Assembly: GCA_016758965.1 (NCBI GenBank)
Contig: JAEPRB010000021.1
Coordinates: 186,001-250,000, forward strand
Direction: 5' to 3'
Source: Circinella minor
Lineage: Eukaryota; Mucoromycota; Mucoromycetes; Mucorales; Lichtheimiaceae
DNA length: 64,000 nucleotides
This document shows positions 24,190 through 36,828 of this stretch, piece after piece. The position numbers were made by a program, and so were the translations under genes. The notes under the pieces were generated by a model. The model worked only from the letters and a program-made list of their open reading frames with translations, did not search any database and was not told where the DNA came from. Every line of letters starts with the position of its first letter. Position 1 is the stretch's first letter.

Positions 24190-25600
24190 TTTTTATAGGT
24201 ATATATATTTCTATGAGTGTTTTTAAAATGAGGCTTTTGGTTATTGGGATGGTAAATTACAATGAAGAAAAATTGTGAATGAGTAAAAAAGTTATTAAAT
24301 TTGAAATGCTTGTTTGTATAATAATAATAACAATGATAATAATAATAGTAAAAAGTCTATTTTGTTTCTACAGTAACTGTAATGGTAACATAGCAGTAAA
24401 AGTAAAAGAAATAAGAGTAAGGAAGAGAATAAGAAGAAAGAAGGGGAATAATGATAAGAATTAATCAGTAGATAGAAAAAACGGAAAGAAAAAAAAGGAA
24501 GAAAAAGATGAACTACTGCAAATTCTTATTTCTTCTTTTCTGTAACAAATTAACCTAAGACGAAAAAAAAAAGAGAAACCCAGGAACGTTGGAACTTCAA
24601 AAAAAAAAAAAAACCTGCAAAAGGATCATTTCTAGTACTTGAGTGATCTACGAGCTTAAGAAGATCCCTCTTGTGCACCCAAAGAAATATTAAGGCGGCG
24701 AAACAAAAATATAATAGAAAAAAAATTGTTTAAAATGGGGGGAGAAGGTTTTGGTAAATCTTTTTTTTTGCCAACTTTTCTTTGCACCATAATTGATACC
24801 TTTTGTAAAATAAAGTCTTCTTGTGTACTGTTTTATTTGCCACATTTAATAAACAATTAAAAAATAAATTATTTTTTTGAGAAATACAATGCAAGAATAT
24901 ATTAAATAAGAAACACTAAAAATGTTTTACTTTTGACAAGGAAAAAGAGAAATTATTTTTTTTCCCTGGTGAGTGAAAATCAAAATAAGGCAACACAAGG
25001 TAATTTAAATCTGAATTTTTTTAATTCACTATACCTTAATAGGTTATTGATCTATGGCCCCGCGCAACTCTTTGTAGTCGCACAGATTTTATTTTTGCTG
25101 GTTTTTTCTGAAGAGAAATGTTTTCCCCTGGAACTAAAGGCCACCTTTGTAAAGACTGCTTAACAACAGATTGTTTGCTTCCCATAACAACAATTATCGT
25201 AATATATATCAAGAATAACAATAGTCTTACAAGTATTATTAGTAATAAATATGTGATAACTGCTGTATATACTATGGGATACTGGTCAATCTCCACCATC
25301 GCTCCCAGGAGGTACTATGGTAGAGTACGTATGTTAAGGAAGATATCCCAAATAAAGAAATCTTTCGAGCGAAATATACCTCTTTGAAATTGTGAATAAT
25401 AGCACATAATAACAATCTATATTCTTACATTCCCAGAAAAAAGAGCATATAAATGGTATATTGACTGTGTAGATATTAGGAACCATTAGTAGCAATCAGA
25501 CTTTTATAAATATTCGGGTTAATGTGATACAAATAAATTTTGTATTTTATTAATTGATCATGCTTTTATTACAGTGTTTTTACAAATCATTTGCTTAAGC
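24190..25600. other. Upstream flank of the glycosyltransferase-like gene, no gene seen
   Basis: Purine-rich and poly-A tracts near 24400-24620 suggest promoter DNA. Open frames at 24933-25387 are short, A/T-driven and carry no recognisable motif. Confidence 0.5.
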
Positions 25601-25609
25601 CAATTTGTG

Positions 25610-26340
25610 CCATACGACTAAAAATATAATGGCCAATTTTTTCACTGTGTCGTTAAGATGGTATGTTGAATGCAAAAGCAGCATCTCTTTTTGGTTGAAA
25701 TCAAGTTAGAACTGACCAACAGAACGTAATTCAATGTAATATGGAGAATAAAATGTGGGCTGCTAGCATTACTACAATAACACCTCCTGGGCGACCATCT
25801 ACACTGACAACCAAACATATGACTTTTCTGATTATATATTATTTATAACAAGAGTCTAGACGCAGCGTTCTTTGAAGCATGAGATGCTTTACGTGAAAAG
25901 TTGAATACCATTTAGATTACATTAAGGGATCTTCATCCCAACCCTTGTCAATGAAGCTGAACTCAATTTGGAAAAGTTTGCAAAACTTCCAGTATCTAGA
26001 GTATCTGAACCTACACAGCGAAAATGGTAGCTAGGGGATAAATGGCCTTGAAATTGACTTTAATAATCATTGTATTTTTATCAATGAAGCAAGCTTCAAA
26101 TTTCGTAAGTTATTCGTCATAATTTGGTCGATCGGAGCAAAGAATAACTGCTCGCGTAGTGGTCCCTTCACAATGTGGTGTATCCACCACGATTCCTGGT
26201 GCTATCTGTGAACAAGATGTCACTCATCTGTGTCTTAGAGAACCACATGGCGTGTAGTGCAGTAAGAAAAGAAGGGGGACAGATGGTAGCATCGTGTTGG
26301 ATGATCGAGGTGGAACACGGGCATAGTATACAAAGTAAAG
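25610..26340 (+). pseudogene. Dead Tc1/mariner-IS630-type transposase
   Basis: Pieces of a DDE transposase lie in order in shifting frames: LNAKAASLFG (helix-turn-helix region, about 25667), GRPSTLTTKH (about 25790), DFNNHCIFINEASFKF (about 26056-26103), then RVVVPSQCGVSTTIPGAICEQ (about 26155-26212). In intact Mucorales copies the third block reads with Asp where this copy has Asn (codon at 26083-26085), removing a catalytic acid. Stops and frameshifts separate the blocks. The terminal repeats were not found. Confidence 0.65.
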
Positions 26341-27800
26341 ATGGGTAGTACCAAATTCCACCACTATAATTTTAGGTGATTCTTATACTAATTACTGTAA
26401 TATATAGGAGTCCGAGGAGATATATTGAGTAAAAAAGGGCCAGTTGACATCAAGAAAAGTTGAAACTGTTAGACTATGACAGAAGCATGGGTGCATTGCA
26501 TGGATTAAACACTCAAAATCATTTTTTGATACTTCCCTCGCTTGAAAAACAACTTATATGGTTAGCTGTATTTTCTTTCTCATTTCATTTATATTGTATT
26601 ATCAATATATACTGTTTATTAACAAAATAATCCTCGATGGTAAAAGTGCTCATTGACGCAGAATTCCTGATCTCAAATACTTTTATGTAACACTAAATTA
26701 TGCAGCATCGTATTTCTTAAGCGATATTGTTAGGAATTGGAATCTTTTTTTTGCTCCAGTTTTAAAGTATAATCACCCAAATAAAAAGGTGTAAGGGTTT
26801 ATGATTGGTCTTAACATCGTATGAAAAGATGAAAATATTACGTACTCGGATTTTTATTTACAAATATGAAAAAGTGGCTAAAGTATTCAGTGTTGAGTGT
26901 TCAATGAGGATAGTCTATATTTTTTTGTTACTTCTATATCCAATCATGTACTCAACTATGCTACGTACTTTCTATTCTTAGTATTCAGTGGAAACATATA
27001 TCAATCAACAATTTTGTACTTGGATATTTATCGTCATAATAGTCTTACACTATCATACATAGCATAACCGTTTCTCGAACTTCTCTTGTAATTCCTTCTC
27101 AAGGAAATCGAGCTAGAAAAAAAGCATCATTAACCACGTATATTATAGATTTATCTTTTTCAAAAGTTCAATAGAAATTTATTATAAAATGTTATGCACA
27201 AAAAAAAATACCTTTTCCATGAAGTGAACCCCACCACGATGTTGGCACAAGTAATGAAGATAGTTACGGTTGTACTTGTGATGACGATGCGAGTACAATA
27301 GAGTTAGCAGCAGTGTGATATGGTGGTTCCGGTTGAAAGTCAAGAGGTGGTTGACTATACACAGCAGTTTTTCTATTTCTTTTGCAATAGCATGTCAATT
27401 TCTCACGTACCAGACAATGACAAACAATCCTCTTTGTTTGAGTTATAAAAATTTGATACATTTACATGAGTTGCCAAAGTGAAGAAAGGAGTAGCTAAAC
27501 TTGACAATTCTTTTTGAACCTACTAGTTCATTTAAAGAACCCCATTCACAAATTCATTTTGCCCCTGGTTCTTAAATCCAAAACTTTTCTTTTTGACTTG
27601 AGCAATTTTGAGGTACATGCCCCATGGATTGGGAGAATGTTGTAAGTCTTTTTTAAACCAGCTTGATCTCAAATAGTAGAGCAACATAAGACCGGGTTGG
27701 TCTTAAGTTAGACTACTTTATTTCTCAACCTAACCATCGAAACACTTCGGGTAATATACCCCTTTGAAGCTAAAAGAATAAAAGTCTACGTTGGCAAGTG
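26341..27800. other. Gene-poor flank with weak coding-like fragments
   Basis: No gene could be modelled. Two minus-strand fragments look slightly protein-like: one with PPLDFQPEPPYHTAANS (about 27285-27360) and one with LDFLEKELQEKFEKR (about 27070-27115). They may be leftovers of one decayed gene. No family was recognised. Confidence 0.4.
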
Positions 27801-28063
27801 CTTAAGCACATCATGCAGACATTATAAAAGGAGTTGAAATTAACAGGTAAATCTGAACTAAGAACAAATATATTTTAAAATGAGTTGAGAAAAAAAATGT
27901 TAAAATATTTACAAAATATACAACATCAAATACAAAAGTTTTTTTTTCTCTTTTTCTTTTCTTAACACATGCGATAAAAACAGTATAATAATAAAAGATT
28001 GATGCAACATTTTTGGTTTTTTTGTCTTGTTTGGCTTTCTTTCGTTTATGTGATCGCTGGTCT

Positions 28064-30360
28064 TTATCCTTTAGATAAATCCCATTGAAAATGATCACTA
28101 TCGTTACTATTACTAATGTTATTACTACTACTATGGGAATTATGATTGTTTTTGTTGTTGAAATGTTGTTCATGGAGTTCATAGGTATCTTGTTGTTGAT
28201 GATAATACGTGTTATTGTTATTGTTGTTGTGGTCATAATGTTGATTATTATTATTATTATTATTATTACTAAGTGATGATTCAAAGGTATTAGATGAATT
28301 ATTACTATTGTTATTATTGGAAACTGGCGACACATCGAAAAAGGGAGTATTTAAAGTCGGTGAAGTAGGGCTTTCGGCTTCAGAATAACCATAATTTGCC
28401 GTACGCATGCTTGCTGTCCGTTTGGGTATGTTGCTATGATTGGTCAATTGTGGTCGCGGTAACGTAAACGCGCCAAGACTCATCGATCGTCGAACACTTT
28501 CTTTAAGTCGGTCCATATTAACCAAATGTAATCGTGATGGTGTTTGAGGTCGATCTTGTTGTGGGTAACGCATATTATTCACTAATATGGAAGGGGGAGT
28601 ATCAGCAAATGGATTTTGTACTTGTTGTTGTCCATTATGATAGTCTTCATTGAGATCAATATCGTCAAGACCGAAATTATTTTCGTGTTGTCGATGATAA
28701 TGATTGTAGCCATTGGTAGTTATGTTGTTGTTGTTATTGTTGATATTCGTATCGCTACCATCTTCAATCAATACCTTGGATGAATCATCTTCTCCAATTG
28801 AAAGCATCATTTCGTCTAAAGCATCCTTTGGTATAGGTTCGACACATACCATGGGAAATGCGCCTTTAAGTCCTGTCATAGCATTGATGCCGAGTCCCCA
28901 CCCATCATCGAAATTCAATGCCACATAAATGATATCACCAACGTGTAAGCCAAGCTCATCTCCCATTTGTGGTGGATATGGATGGACAACCATATATAAA
29001 TCCTCAGGTCGAGGTTGTTGTAAAGAGGATTCTCCTTCTACATTATTTAATACTTGTCGTGATGATGATTCTGGTGGTGGAGGTACAACGGATGGTAAAT
29101 GTGCGGCTGGAATAGGTGATGATGATGACGATAATGATTCAAACGTCATTCCAACAGCTGTTGTTGCCGTCGCTCCTGGTACTACTGCTGTAGGTGTAGG
29201 TGGTGTAGGTATATCATTTAAATGATCATGGCTAGTATAAGAGGTAGTTGAAAATGGTGGTTCATTATTGAGGGGTATGGTAGATGTTCGTGTACTATCT
29301 CTGTGATAATCATCTCGCGGTGCAACATAAGTTGTGAATTTGAAATGGTCATTCCGTACTCGTTTCCGCCGTGAACATAAACAAAATGAGGCTAATGCTA
29401 TCAATGCTATCCCAATGACACTCCCCACAACTATCCCTGCTACAGCTCCTGCAGATAATCCATTTTTGCATGAAATGTTTTGACAACATGAATCTGTACT
29501 TGAACTACAAAATTGACATGCTGCTTCCATATCATCCTGAAACCCTAAACATTATTATTATTATTGTTGTTGTTGTTGTTATTGTTTTATCATCGTCAAA
29601 TTTTTTTAATAAAAAATCAGACCATCCATGTCAAATAATAATAATAATAATAAAAATCAGAAAAAAGAATTCAATATTTTTCTCATACTCCAAAAAAAAA
29701 AAAAAAAAACCAAAAAAAATAATAAAAATACATACCACAATTATTAGGTTCATTGACTTGTCCTGCTATACAATTTTGTGAATCTGTTCCATTATATCCT
29801 TGCCATGACGTACATTGAATTTTCAAATCCGCGATGGTATTATTTCGTCGTGTTGTATCTACCGAGCAAACATCTTCGTTACTTGTAATCATCTCAATAC
29901 TGCCAACCCGATCATCACATGTTGTTTTGCATAATGGTGGCGGCGTCAGATTATGCTGAAAATTACAAGGTAATGAATCATCTGCATCTTGAATAAGTCC
30001 GGCACATAACCTTGAAAGAGAGTAACGTGCATAAGGTACATTGTCATTATTTTTTGACGAACACCCAAGAGGTAATAAATAATCGTCGGTGGAGTGTACT
30101 TGAGCCAGTAAGCTTTGGTCAAAGGAATCAAGGTCAGTAACATTGGCTAAATAAGAATAACGATTAGCAAGTCCTGGAAAGCCGACATAATATTGTTCAA
30201 ATGCTGGACATGCTTTGGATGAAACAAGAGAGATGCAATTTATATTGCTATTATTGTTATCTTGTGCTCGAGTAGGCTGGGTGCTCCATAAAGTTAAAAG
30301 CGCCAAGGAAAATAAGGTTGCGGAGGATGGGATTGTCTTTTCTTGTAGATTGACAGGCAT
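28064..30360 (-). CDS. Signal peptide-TM-SH3 surface protein (Fus1-like architecture)
   Basis: A single-pass plasma-membrane protein with a cysteine-rich outside and an SH3 domain inside. Two exons, 30360-29736 and 29544-28064, give 701 aa. Residues 1-32 form a signal peptide (LFSLALLTLWSTQPTRA). The extracellular part, to about 236, has many Cys and N-glycosylation sequons and ends in a cluster beginning CQFCSSSTDSCCQNIS. The membrane segment is about 237-265 (GIVVGSVIGIALIALASF), followed by RRKR. The SH3 domain is about 391-445, with the ALYDY-equivalent VVHPYPPQMGDEL, then GDIIYVALNFDDGWGLG and GAFPMVCVEP. The C-terminal 250 residues are disordered and Asn/His-rich. Fus1 and Sho1 also join TM and SH3 segments in fungal signalling, but the extracellular domain here is different. 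The ligand and partners are unknown. Confidence 0.85.
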
Positions 30361-31841
30361 TGCTGTTCAAAAAAGACTGAAAACAAACAAAAATAGGGAG
30401 GAGAAAGGAAATTTGCTGCTGCTGTCACTATTGTTATAGTTGTAGCTTTGTTGTTTGTTGTATTTCGTTATAACGTGTTACTGAGGTATTATATACTTAT
30501 AAAATGGTTTAGATTGGTAGCTTGTCGATTGATAAACTTGTAATAAAAATAATTATATAAAAAGAACAATGTTATACAGTCAAGTAAGAATATATATGTG
30601 GTGTATAAGTATAAAAGTTAACAAGCCGAGCTCCCAGACGAAAAAAAAATCGGGTGTAATGTTAAAGAGCGAGAAAGTGAAGACAGGTTAAAAAGAGAGA
30701 GAAAAAAAGTTTATATTTGTAAGAATGTAATGTGTAGCTTATGTATGCAATGTACGAAAGTATGGTTTTTTTTTTCTCTTTTTAGTTTTTGAGCATAATT
30801 GCGGCTTGTCAATCAAGAAAAGAAAAAAAAAGAAAAGAAAAAGGAAAAAAAAGGGTTGTTATAAGTAATATTATAAGACGAGCAAAGTGCAGTAGCGAAG
30901 ACCACGAACATCCGAAAAAAAACACTGGGCTTGAATCTGCAGTTCTTTTGACTTAACAATCTAATCCTTATTTATCATGAAAAAAACAACGCTTTTGTTG
31001 CTGAGCAGCATTATCACGCATACTCTCCCTCTCCTTGGCCTTTTTCTTTAGAATGTCAAACAAAATCTATCAAATTATATTACTGTTTTCTATATAAACA
31101 TGATGTGTGTACATTTATTTATCATTTATTTATGTTTACATGTGGAATATGTACCGAGAATAAAAAAACTGTATAATAAATAAATCCCCACATGTTGGTC
31201 GCGTTAGTATTAAAGACGAGATATAAGATCAAATCTGTACTAGTTCTATTTCCAAAAGGTGTAAAAGAAACGTGAGTAGTATGTGATGCGGAGTAAACAA
31301 GGTTTTCTTTGCTATTCAATGAAAAAAGAAAAGATACATAACGAAGATCAAGGGCCGCACACATGAGTTTATTTTCTTGATCTGCTGGGATTTTATTATT
31401 AGTAGCATCTTTTTTTTATGTATTATTATCATAGACATGCCATATATGGGTACTACGGGCTGAGGCTTTACTACGTATACATATGCAAGGATACCATGGT
31501 GGCTCAGTAAAATGTTTATATCAGTGGTATTTTATGAAGAAAAACAACGTCAATATTGGTTATAGTTTATATATAGTATCATTTAGTATTAAATTTAAGC
31601 AGTTATTTGCATTATAATTTAGAGGTCTATTATATTCACGTACCACTCATATTAATTATATCTGAAATTACTATAGTCATCATTCCACAAAATGAATGTG
31701 TATATCATTAATTATCCATAAACAAAAGAGAATATAATAATAACAGGGAAAAGAAACAGAAGTATGATATATATTGTTATTATTATTTGTTGATTATATC
31801 GTGTATTAAATAAATATTAAAGGTTTATTGGCTACTGCTGT
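30361..31841. other. Intergenic with one possible terminal-exon remnant
   Basis: At 30968-31066 (minus) a 32-codon frame contains FDILKKKAKERESMRDNA and ends in a stop. It begins right after a TTGATAG acceptor-like site. It resembles a last exon, but no upstream exon fits it. The rest is A/T-rich and nothing else was recognised. Confidence 0.35.
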
Positions 31842-34537
31842 CTATTCCAATTTTTGAGGTGATAGGCCCGATTCCGGTGGAAAATTTGTACCCTTTTCCA
31901 ATACACCACCCATACTTTCAAATTGATCATAATCAGGTTGCTGTACCAAATGAGGCCACTCTACAAATTGATTACCGTGGCGAATGGCAAATCGAACACC
32001 GGAAACAACGACAGATAACCAAAATGCCAAGAGCATCAGATATGAAATCCAAGATTGAACACCAGAATAACCAGGACGGAAAAGATTCAAAAGTAGCATA
32101 AACAAGCCAAAGATCAAAATGGAAGGTACCACACGAACCCGTAAAGGCTTGTTGGTGGTGAATGGACTTGCCTTTTGTGCTTGTGATACTTGATAGTTAC
32201 CCAAAATAAGGTCAAATCCATCTTGACGTCTACCGTCCAAAAAGTTGTTTTTCACGTAACGTGTCAATGAGTTAGACAAATCTTGTAATGCACCTTGTTT
32301 GGTACGTTGGCCTGTGCGTGTGAAATCAGTTTTAAGAGCACCTGTACCCGAATACATGGTACTGACAGCATCTGCGTTATCAGCCCATACTACACACAAA
32401 TAAATTTATCATCATGTTAGCAATTTAAAAAGGTACATAGATTCTACTTCCCAATCTGAATCATTTCAAAAGCATAACTTTACCATTTCGATAAGTGAAC
32501 ATGAATTCCTTATGACCTTCAATGGATTCACTAGGATCCAAAATTTCGACTTGACGCAGTTGTTGAGTAAGTACCCAGCGGGCGAATGTACTTTGAACAA
32601 CATTGGTGCGATCTAAACAATCCATACAGTTGCTTCTAATAACGCTTTCTTGAGTCTTGCGAATGATAGTGTTGCTCTTATCAGAAGCGTCATAATAAAA
32701 GTATCCCTGCTTGACAAGTTGTTCTTGAAGTTGATCTACCAACAGTTGAATACGATCCCAACGCATATTTTTACATTCGTTATGGAAGTCAAAATGTGTA
32801 TAATAAAGTCTTGGGTCATTTAATTGTTCCACAGTACGTGCATAGGCCTGTCCCATGGGTAATTCATAACCCTTTTTATTGATAAGATTGACTAAAATCT
32901 GAGGACCGTAAATACGGATTTGTTCGTCAAAGTGAGCACGAGCAGCAGCGAGCTATAGCATAGTACATATACTTATTGTGTGAATACTTTTTCTTTGTTT
33001 CAATGTCCTTTTAATCAGGCACCTAATCATTGTCCACCATTAAATTCGATATAATAAAAAAACACCTACACTCTTTCTGCTTTCTCCAACCCACAAACGC
33101 GGTGTATATTTAAGATTAATAATCTGACTCCAGTAAACTGGAATAGAACCTCTAGTCTGCACATAAGACAACTGTTTCTTGCCAATAATGGGGGTGGTTC
33201 CATCCGGTCCATCATAAAGAACAAGTTGTTCTGTTTCGACATAATTAGATACATGCCCCTCAGCGTCGATACCACGAGAAAAGAATCGAGTACCGGGACG
33301 GAATCGACTACGGCGAGTAACAAGACCCAAAACGAATTTTTTGTCGTTTACACGAACATTTTCAATAGCAACATCTATGTATTAAAAGTGATCGATTTAG
33401 TTTGTCATTTTTTTTCTCATTTTATACTTCCTTTTTTCTCAGCTTTAAAACGTATATAGTACTTACAGCCTTGCATGACAGGAAGAATGAAATCAGAGAA
33501 CTGGATAATAGGCAAATATTCAAATCAATAATTAATTCCTCTTTCTTATCCAAAACATAATATATCCAACCCTTCTTTTCAACTTACATTTTGCTTTGGA
33601 TCTTGTGTGAGAGTAGCATCAATTAATTTGCTTGAAATAAAACGATTCCAGAAGAATCGATTATCCACCTAGTAGATATTTCAAGTATAAGTTATTTCAA
33701 CGTGCTTTTCATATTTCTCCTTTTCATATGAATCTCAAAGAAAGAAGCTTTACCCGTTTCCACAATGGTTGCGTCAAGGATTCGCTATTAAAATCAGCTT
33801 GTCTTTGCAAGCTTTGTGTCAAATCATATGTATAAGAAAAGTAAAATCCGCCGGCTTTTAAATGATTTTCGAGAAGAGTGACATAGGTGTGTTCATCTTG
33901 TTTCTATTTTATATATAATTTATGAATATTATTGTTTTATTTTCGTTTTTTCCCATCAACCCATTATTTTTGCTTTTACCTGGATTTCTGTTAATCCTGC
34001 AAGACTACGAGCCAAAGGTAAAATTTGGAATGAACCGACGCGATAAATATCATGACCTCGAATGGATCCAGCAGATTCACTGTCCGTGATAACAACCATA
34101 TAATATCCTAAATACGGATACGTTTATCCATTGTAAATATTCAAAAATTAAAAGGCACCATGTACGTATAGTAATAATAATAAGGTACCTGCTTGGAGTT
34201 GAATAAATCCCATGACACCACTGATAGAAAGTGTAGTTTCTTGTTCTGTAACAGGAGGAACTGCATTGTCTACACAATTGTAATATTTACTGGTGTTATT
34301 ATTTCATTCTCTTTAATGTTCTCCTCCCCTCTTTCTCTCAATTTACCAGTTCCAAGTTCAAAAGCACCAGTCTTTCTACGAACGATTAAACTTGCGCCAT
34401 TTTCAGGCTCGAGTACATAAGTATCTTTGGTAATATATCTAACAACAAAAAAGCAAGGTCGTTAATCTCTGTTTCCACTACCCCATTATAAAACAACATT
34501 ATTACGAGACTCTTTACAGTTTTAGTTTCTGATGCAT
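31842..34537 (-). CDS. SAC1: Phosphoinositide phosphatase Sac1
   Basis: Sac1 dephosphorylates PI4P (also PI3P and PI(3,5)P2) in the ER and Golgi and helps set membrane identity. Ten exons: 34537-34518, 34438-34347, 34269-34189, 34107-33980, 33903-33754, 33668-33588, 33500-33467, 33374-33070, 32952-32484 and 32389-31842. The frame closes at 635 aa; yeast Sac1 is 623 aa. The N-terminus MHQKLKLYITKDTYVLE matches the Sac domain start. FYFSYTYDLTQSLQR, VDNRFFWNRF, GLVTRRSRFRPGTRFFSRG and QTRGSIPVYWSQ follow. The catalytic CX5R motif is CMDCLDRTN with Cys at about 406. WADNADAVS follows, then two C-terminal membrane segments (VVPSILIFGLFMLLLNLF and WISYLMLLAFWLSVVVSG). The first exon is only 20 nt. 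The identity is firm. Confidence 0.97.
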
Positions 34538-36828
34538 GCCGCCGTTTTACTACAAACCAAAAGTTTTTGAATTGCTAAAAAAGAGAACAAAAGAGTTGTA
34601 GTAAGAAATGTCGACCCGTTTTTGGCAAGTTTGCAACACACTTTATGAACTTGTCATTTAATTCTCCGCCAAGTTTTTTTTGAGTTGACTAGTTATAACA
34701 CGTGAAAGGATTTCGTTAAAAACATGCTCTTGTAAGCAATTCAATTAAATAAAAAAAGAGTTGGGGGAAAAGTTGTACTAGATGATATCATTAATAGTAT
34801 GGTGAGTTACTCCATCAGTTTTCAGCTTACTTTTATACATATTATTCGTTGGCAATTATTTGTTGATGATTGAATATACTTAACGTCGATAGCTACTACT
34901 AACAATACACAGATCTTTTTACTTTACTACACAGTTGCCACCTTTCATATAAATAAGTATCTTGTGACCAGATTACAGAACTTTAAAAAATTGTTGCCAT
35001 GGAAAGTAACTTTTACATCAGTCTAAAATTCTTTTATCGTTACCTGGTAACAACGACTACGCCATACTTCCACGTTTTGTTACCTATTATTGGTGGGGTA
35101 ACATATAATACAACAGCACCTGGATGAATTTCCACGACTTTCTCGTGATTCTATTTTCCCTTACACCTTAAAAAAAACATTATATACTGCTAACTACACA
35201 CCAACATTTAAATACTTTCCTTGTCACCTACTAATTAAAAAATTAACTACTACTTTTAGATAGGCAGAAAGAACTGGGATCATATGGACCGTGAAGTATG
35301 ATACAAAACAGTAAACTTTTAATTGTTTCTATAAACTCAATTACTTTCTTTCTTTGGTACATTTAATTAGTCCAATGTGTTATTTATTTTTATTCTTCGT
35401 ATGTGCTCAAAATTTTATCAACTGATAAAAAAAATGGTGTAAATCAAAATATAAAGCGAATTATGATGCGAAGAATCCTATTTTTAGGATGAATATTTTA
35501 ATTTTACAAAGCAGGTTAACACACACCTTAACATATCTATAATGTACTCATATATTTTCTGCTGCTGTCTTTCGTATAATTATATGTTTATTGGTTTGAA
35601 ACCATTTCATCACAAACTAATATTTTGAAGTACGTAACAGTTATATTTCATACCGAATTGTAAAATGACGTAGCTTTGATATTAATAAAATGCAAGTGCT
35701 TTGCAAGATAATTTTTTATACGCTTTTGCTTATAAAACAGAAATGAATAGGGCGGACAAAGTAAAGAGATCAACAAAATTTTATCTGCTAAAAGATATAC
35801 AACCCAAATACGCCAGTCGAAGTATATCCCTATGCTCCTTGTTGACAGTAGATTAATGCATATAATTAAAATGACATGTCAAAAACACAAACAAATAAAA
35901 AGTAGTAAGATTTATTCACGCAACAAAGAGAACCAAATTATGTTGTCAGTCACACACGGACACCGGGTTGTAAATGCTGATCTCTTCACAGAAGTTTATG
36001 CAGTATAATGAGTTATATACGTTCCAAAACACCACTCCTTTTACTCCGTTCCCTTAGTTTCCGTATATCATACTGTATTTCACTCACAATGAAGCAACAA
36101 ATCACACTATTTTGAGCGATTTTTATATTGACACTGATCATATTACGTAGTATACAAAAAGTTACATTTATTATAGCTTCATTAATAATTTTTTTCCTAG
36201 AAAGAACGTTATGAGATCGGTTTGACATTATAAATTTGGACTTCTACGTATAACAAGTAACCAGAAAAATTGATCTGATACGTATTGTACGTCAACCAAA
36301 AGCTAGGAGAAAAAAGTAAATCAGGAAAGTTAATTATATACGAATACCGTTTATCACTTTAACTAGTATTTAAACAATCAGCTCCTATTACAATGAATCA
36401 AAATAAAAATGTCATAATTATGTTTATACGTACAATGAGAATTTTTCTGTTAAATAATATATTGAATGATTATTGTTTTAATAAGAGTATTTTTATTGTG
36501 ATGTACGTAATAGCTGTGATAATAAAAATGAAGTACATGAAAAAATTTGGTGACAAGCTAAAAATAAAAGAGAAACAGCTTAAAATTATTGATATCAAAT
36601 GTGGAGGTGTCTGGTTCTTTCTGCATTGAAATACATATAAGGAGCATTGTTATACCACAAACAGTTCCTTGTTTATATTTCTTTGTTCTTTTTTTTCATT
36701 ATTTGTTACAGTCCTCCTTTTTTCTTTTTTTCTTTCTTTCCTTACTTATTATTTTTGTTTACTCTACGTACAAAATTAATTGCTATTATATATACAATAG
36801 TAAAATCATTAATAATATAACGACCACA
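34538..36828. promoter_or_regulatory. Divergent 2.3-kb region between SAC1 and a hypothetical gene
   Basis: The region must contain two promoters. It is A/T-rich with no long open frame of recognisable type. No tRNA or repeat was recognised. Confidence 0.45.

Noticed and set aside
24933..25387. Overlapping frames with a short Cys motif (CKDCLTTDC)
   Set aside because: The Cys pattern is isolated and the surrounding translation is A/T-driven.
28085..29225. Open frames antisense to the SH3 protein
   Set aside because: Produced by Asn- and Ser-codon repeats on the other strand.
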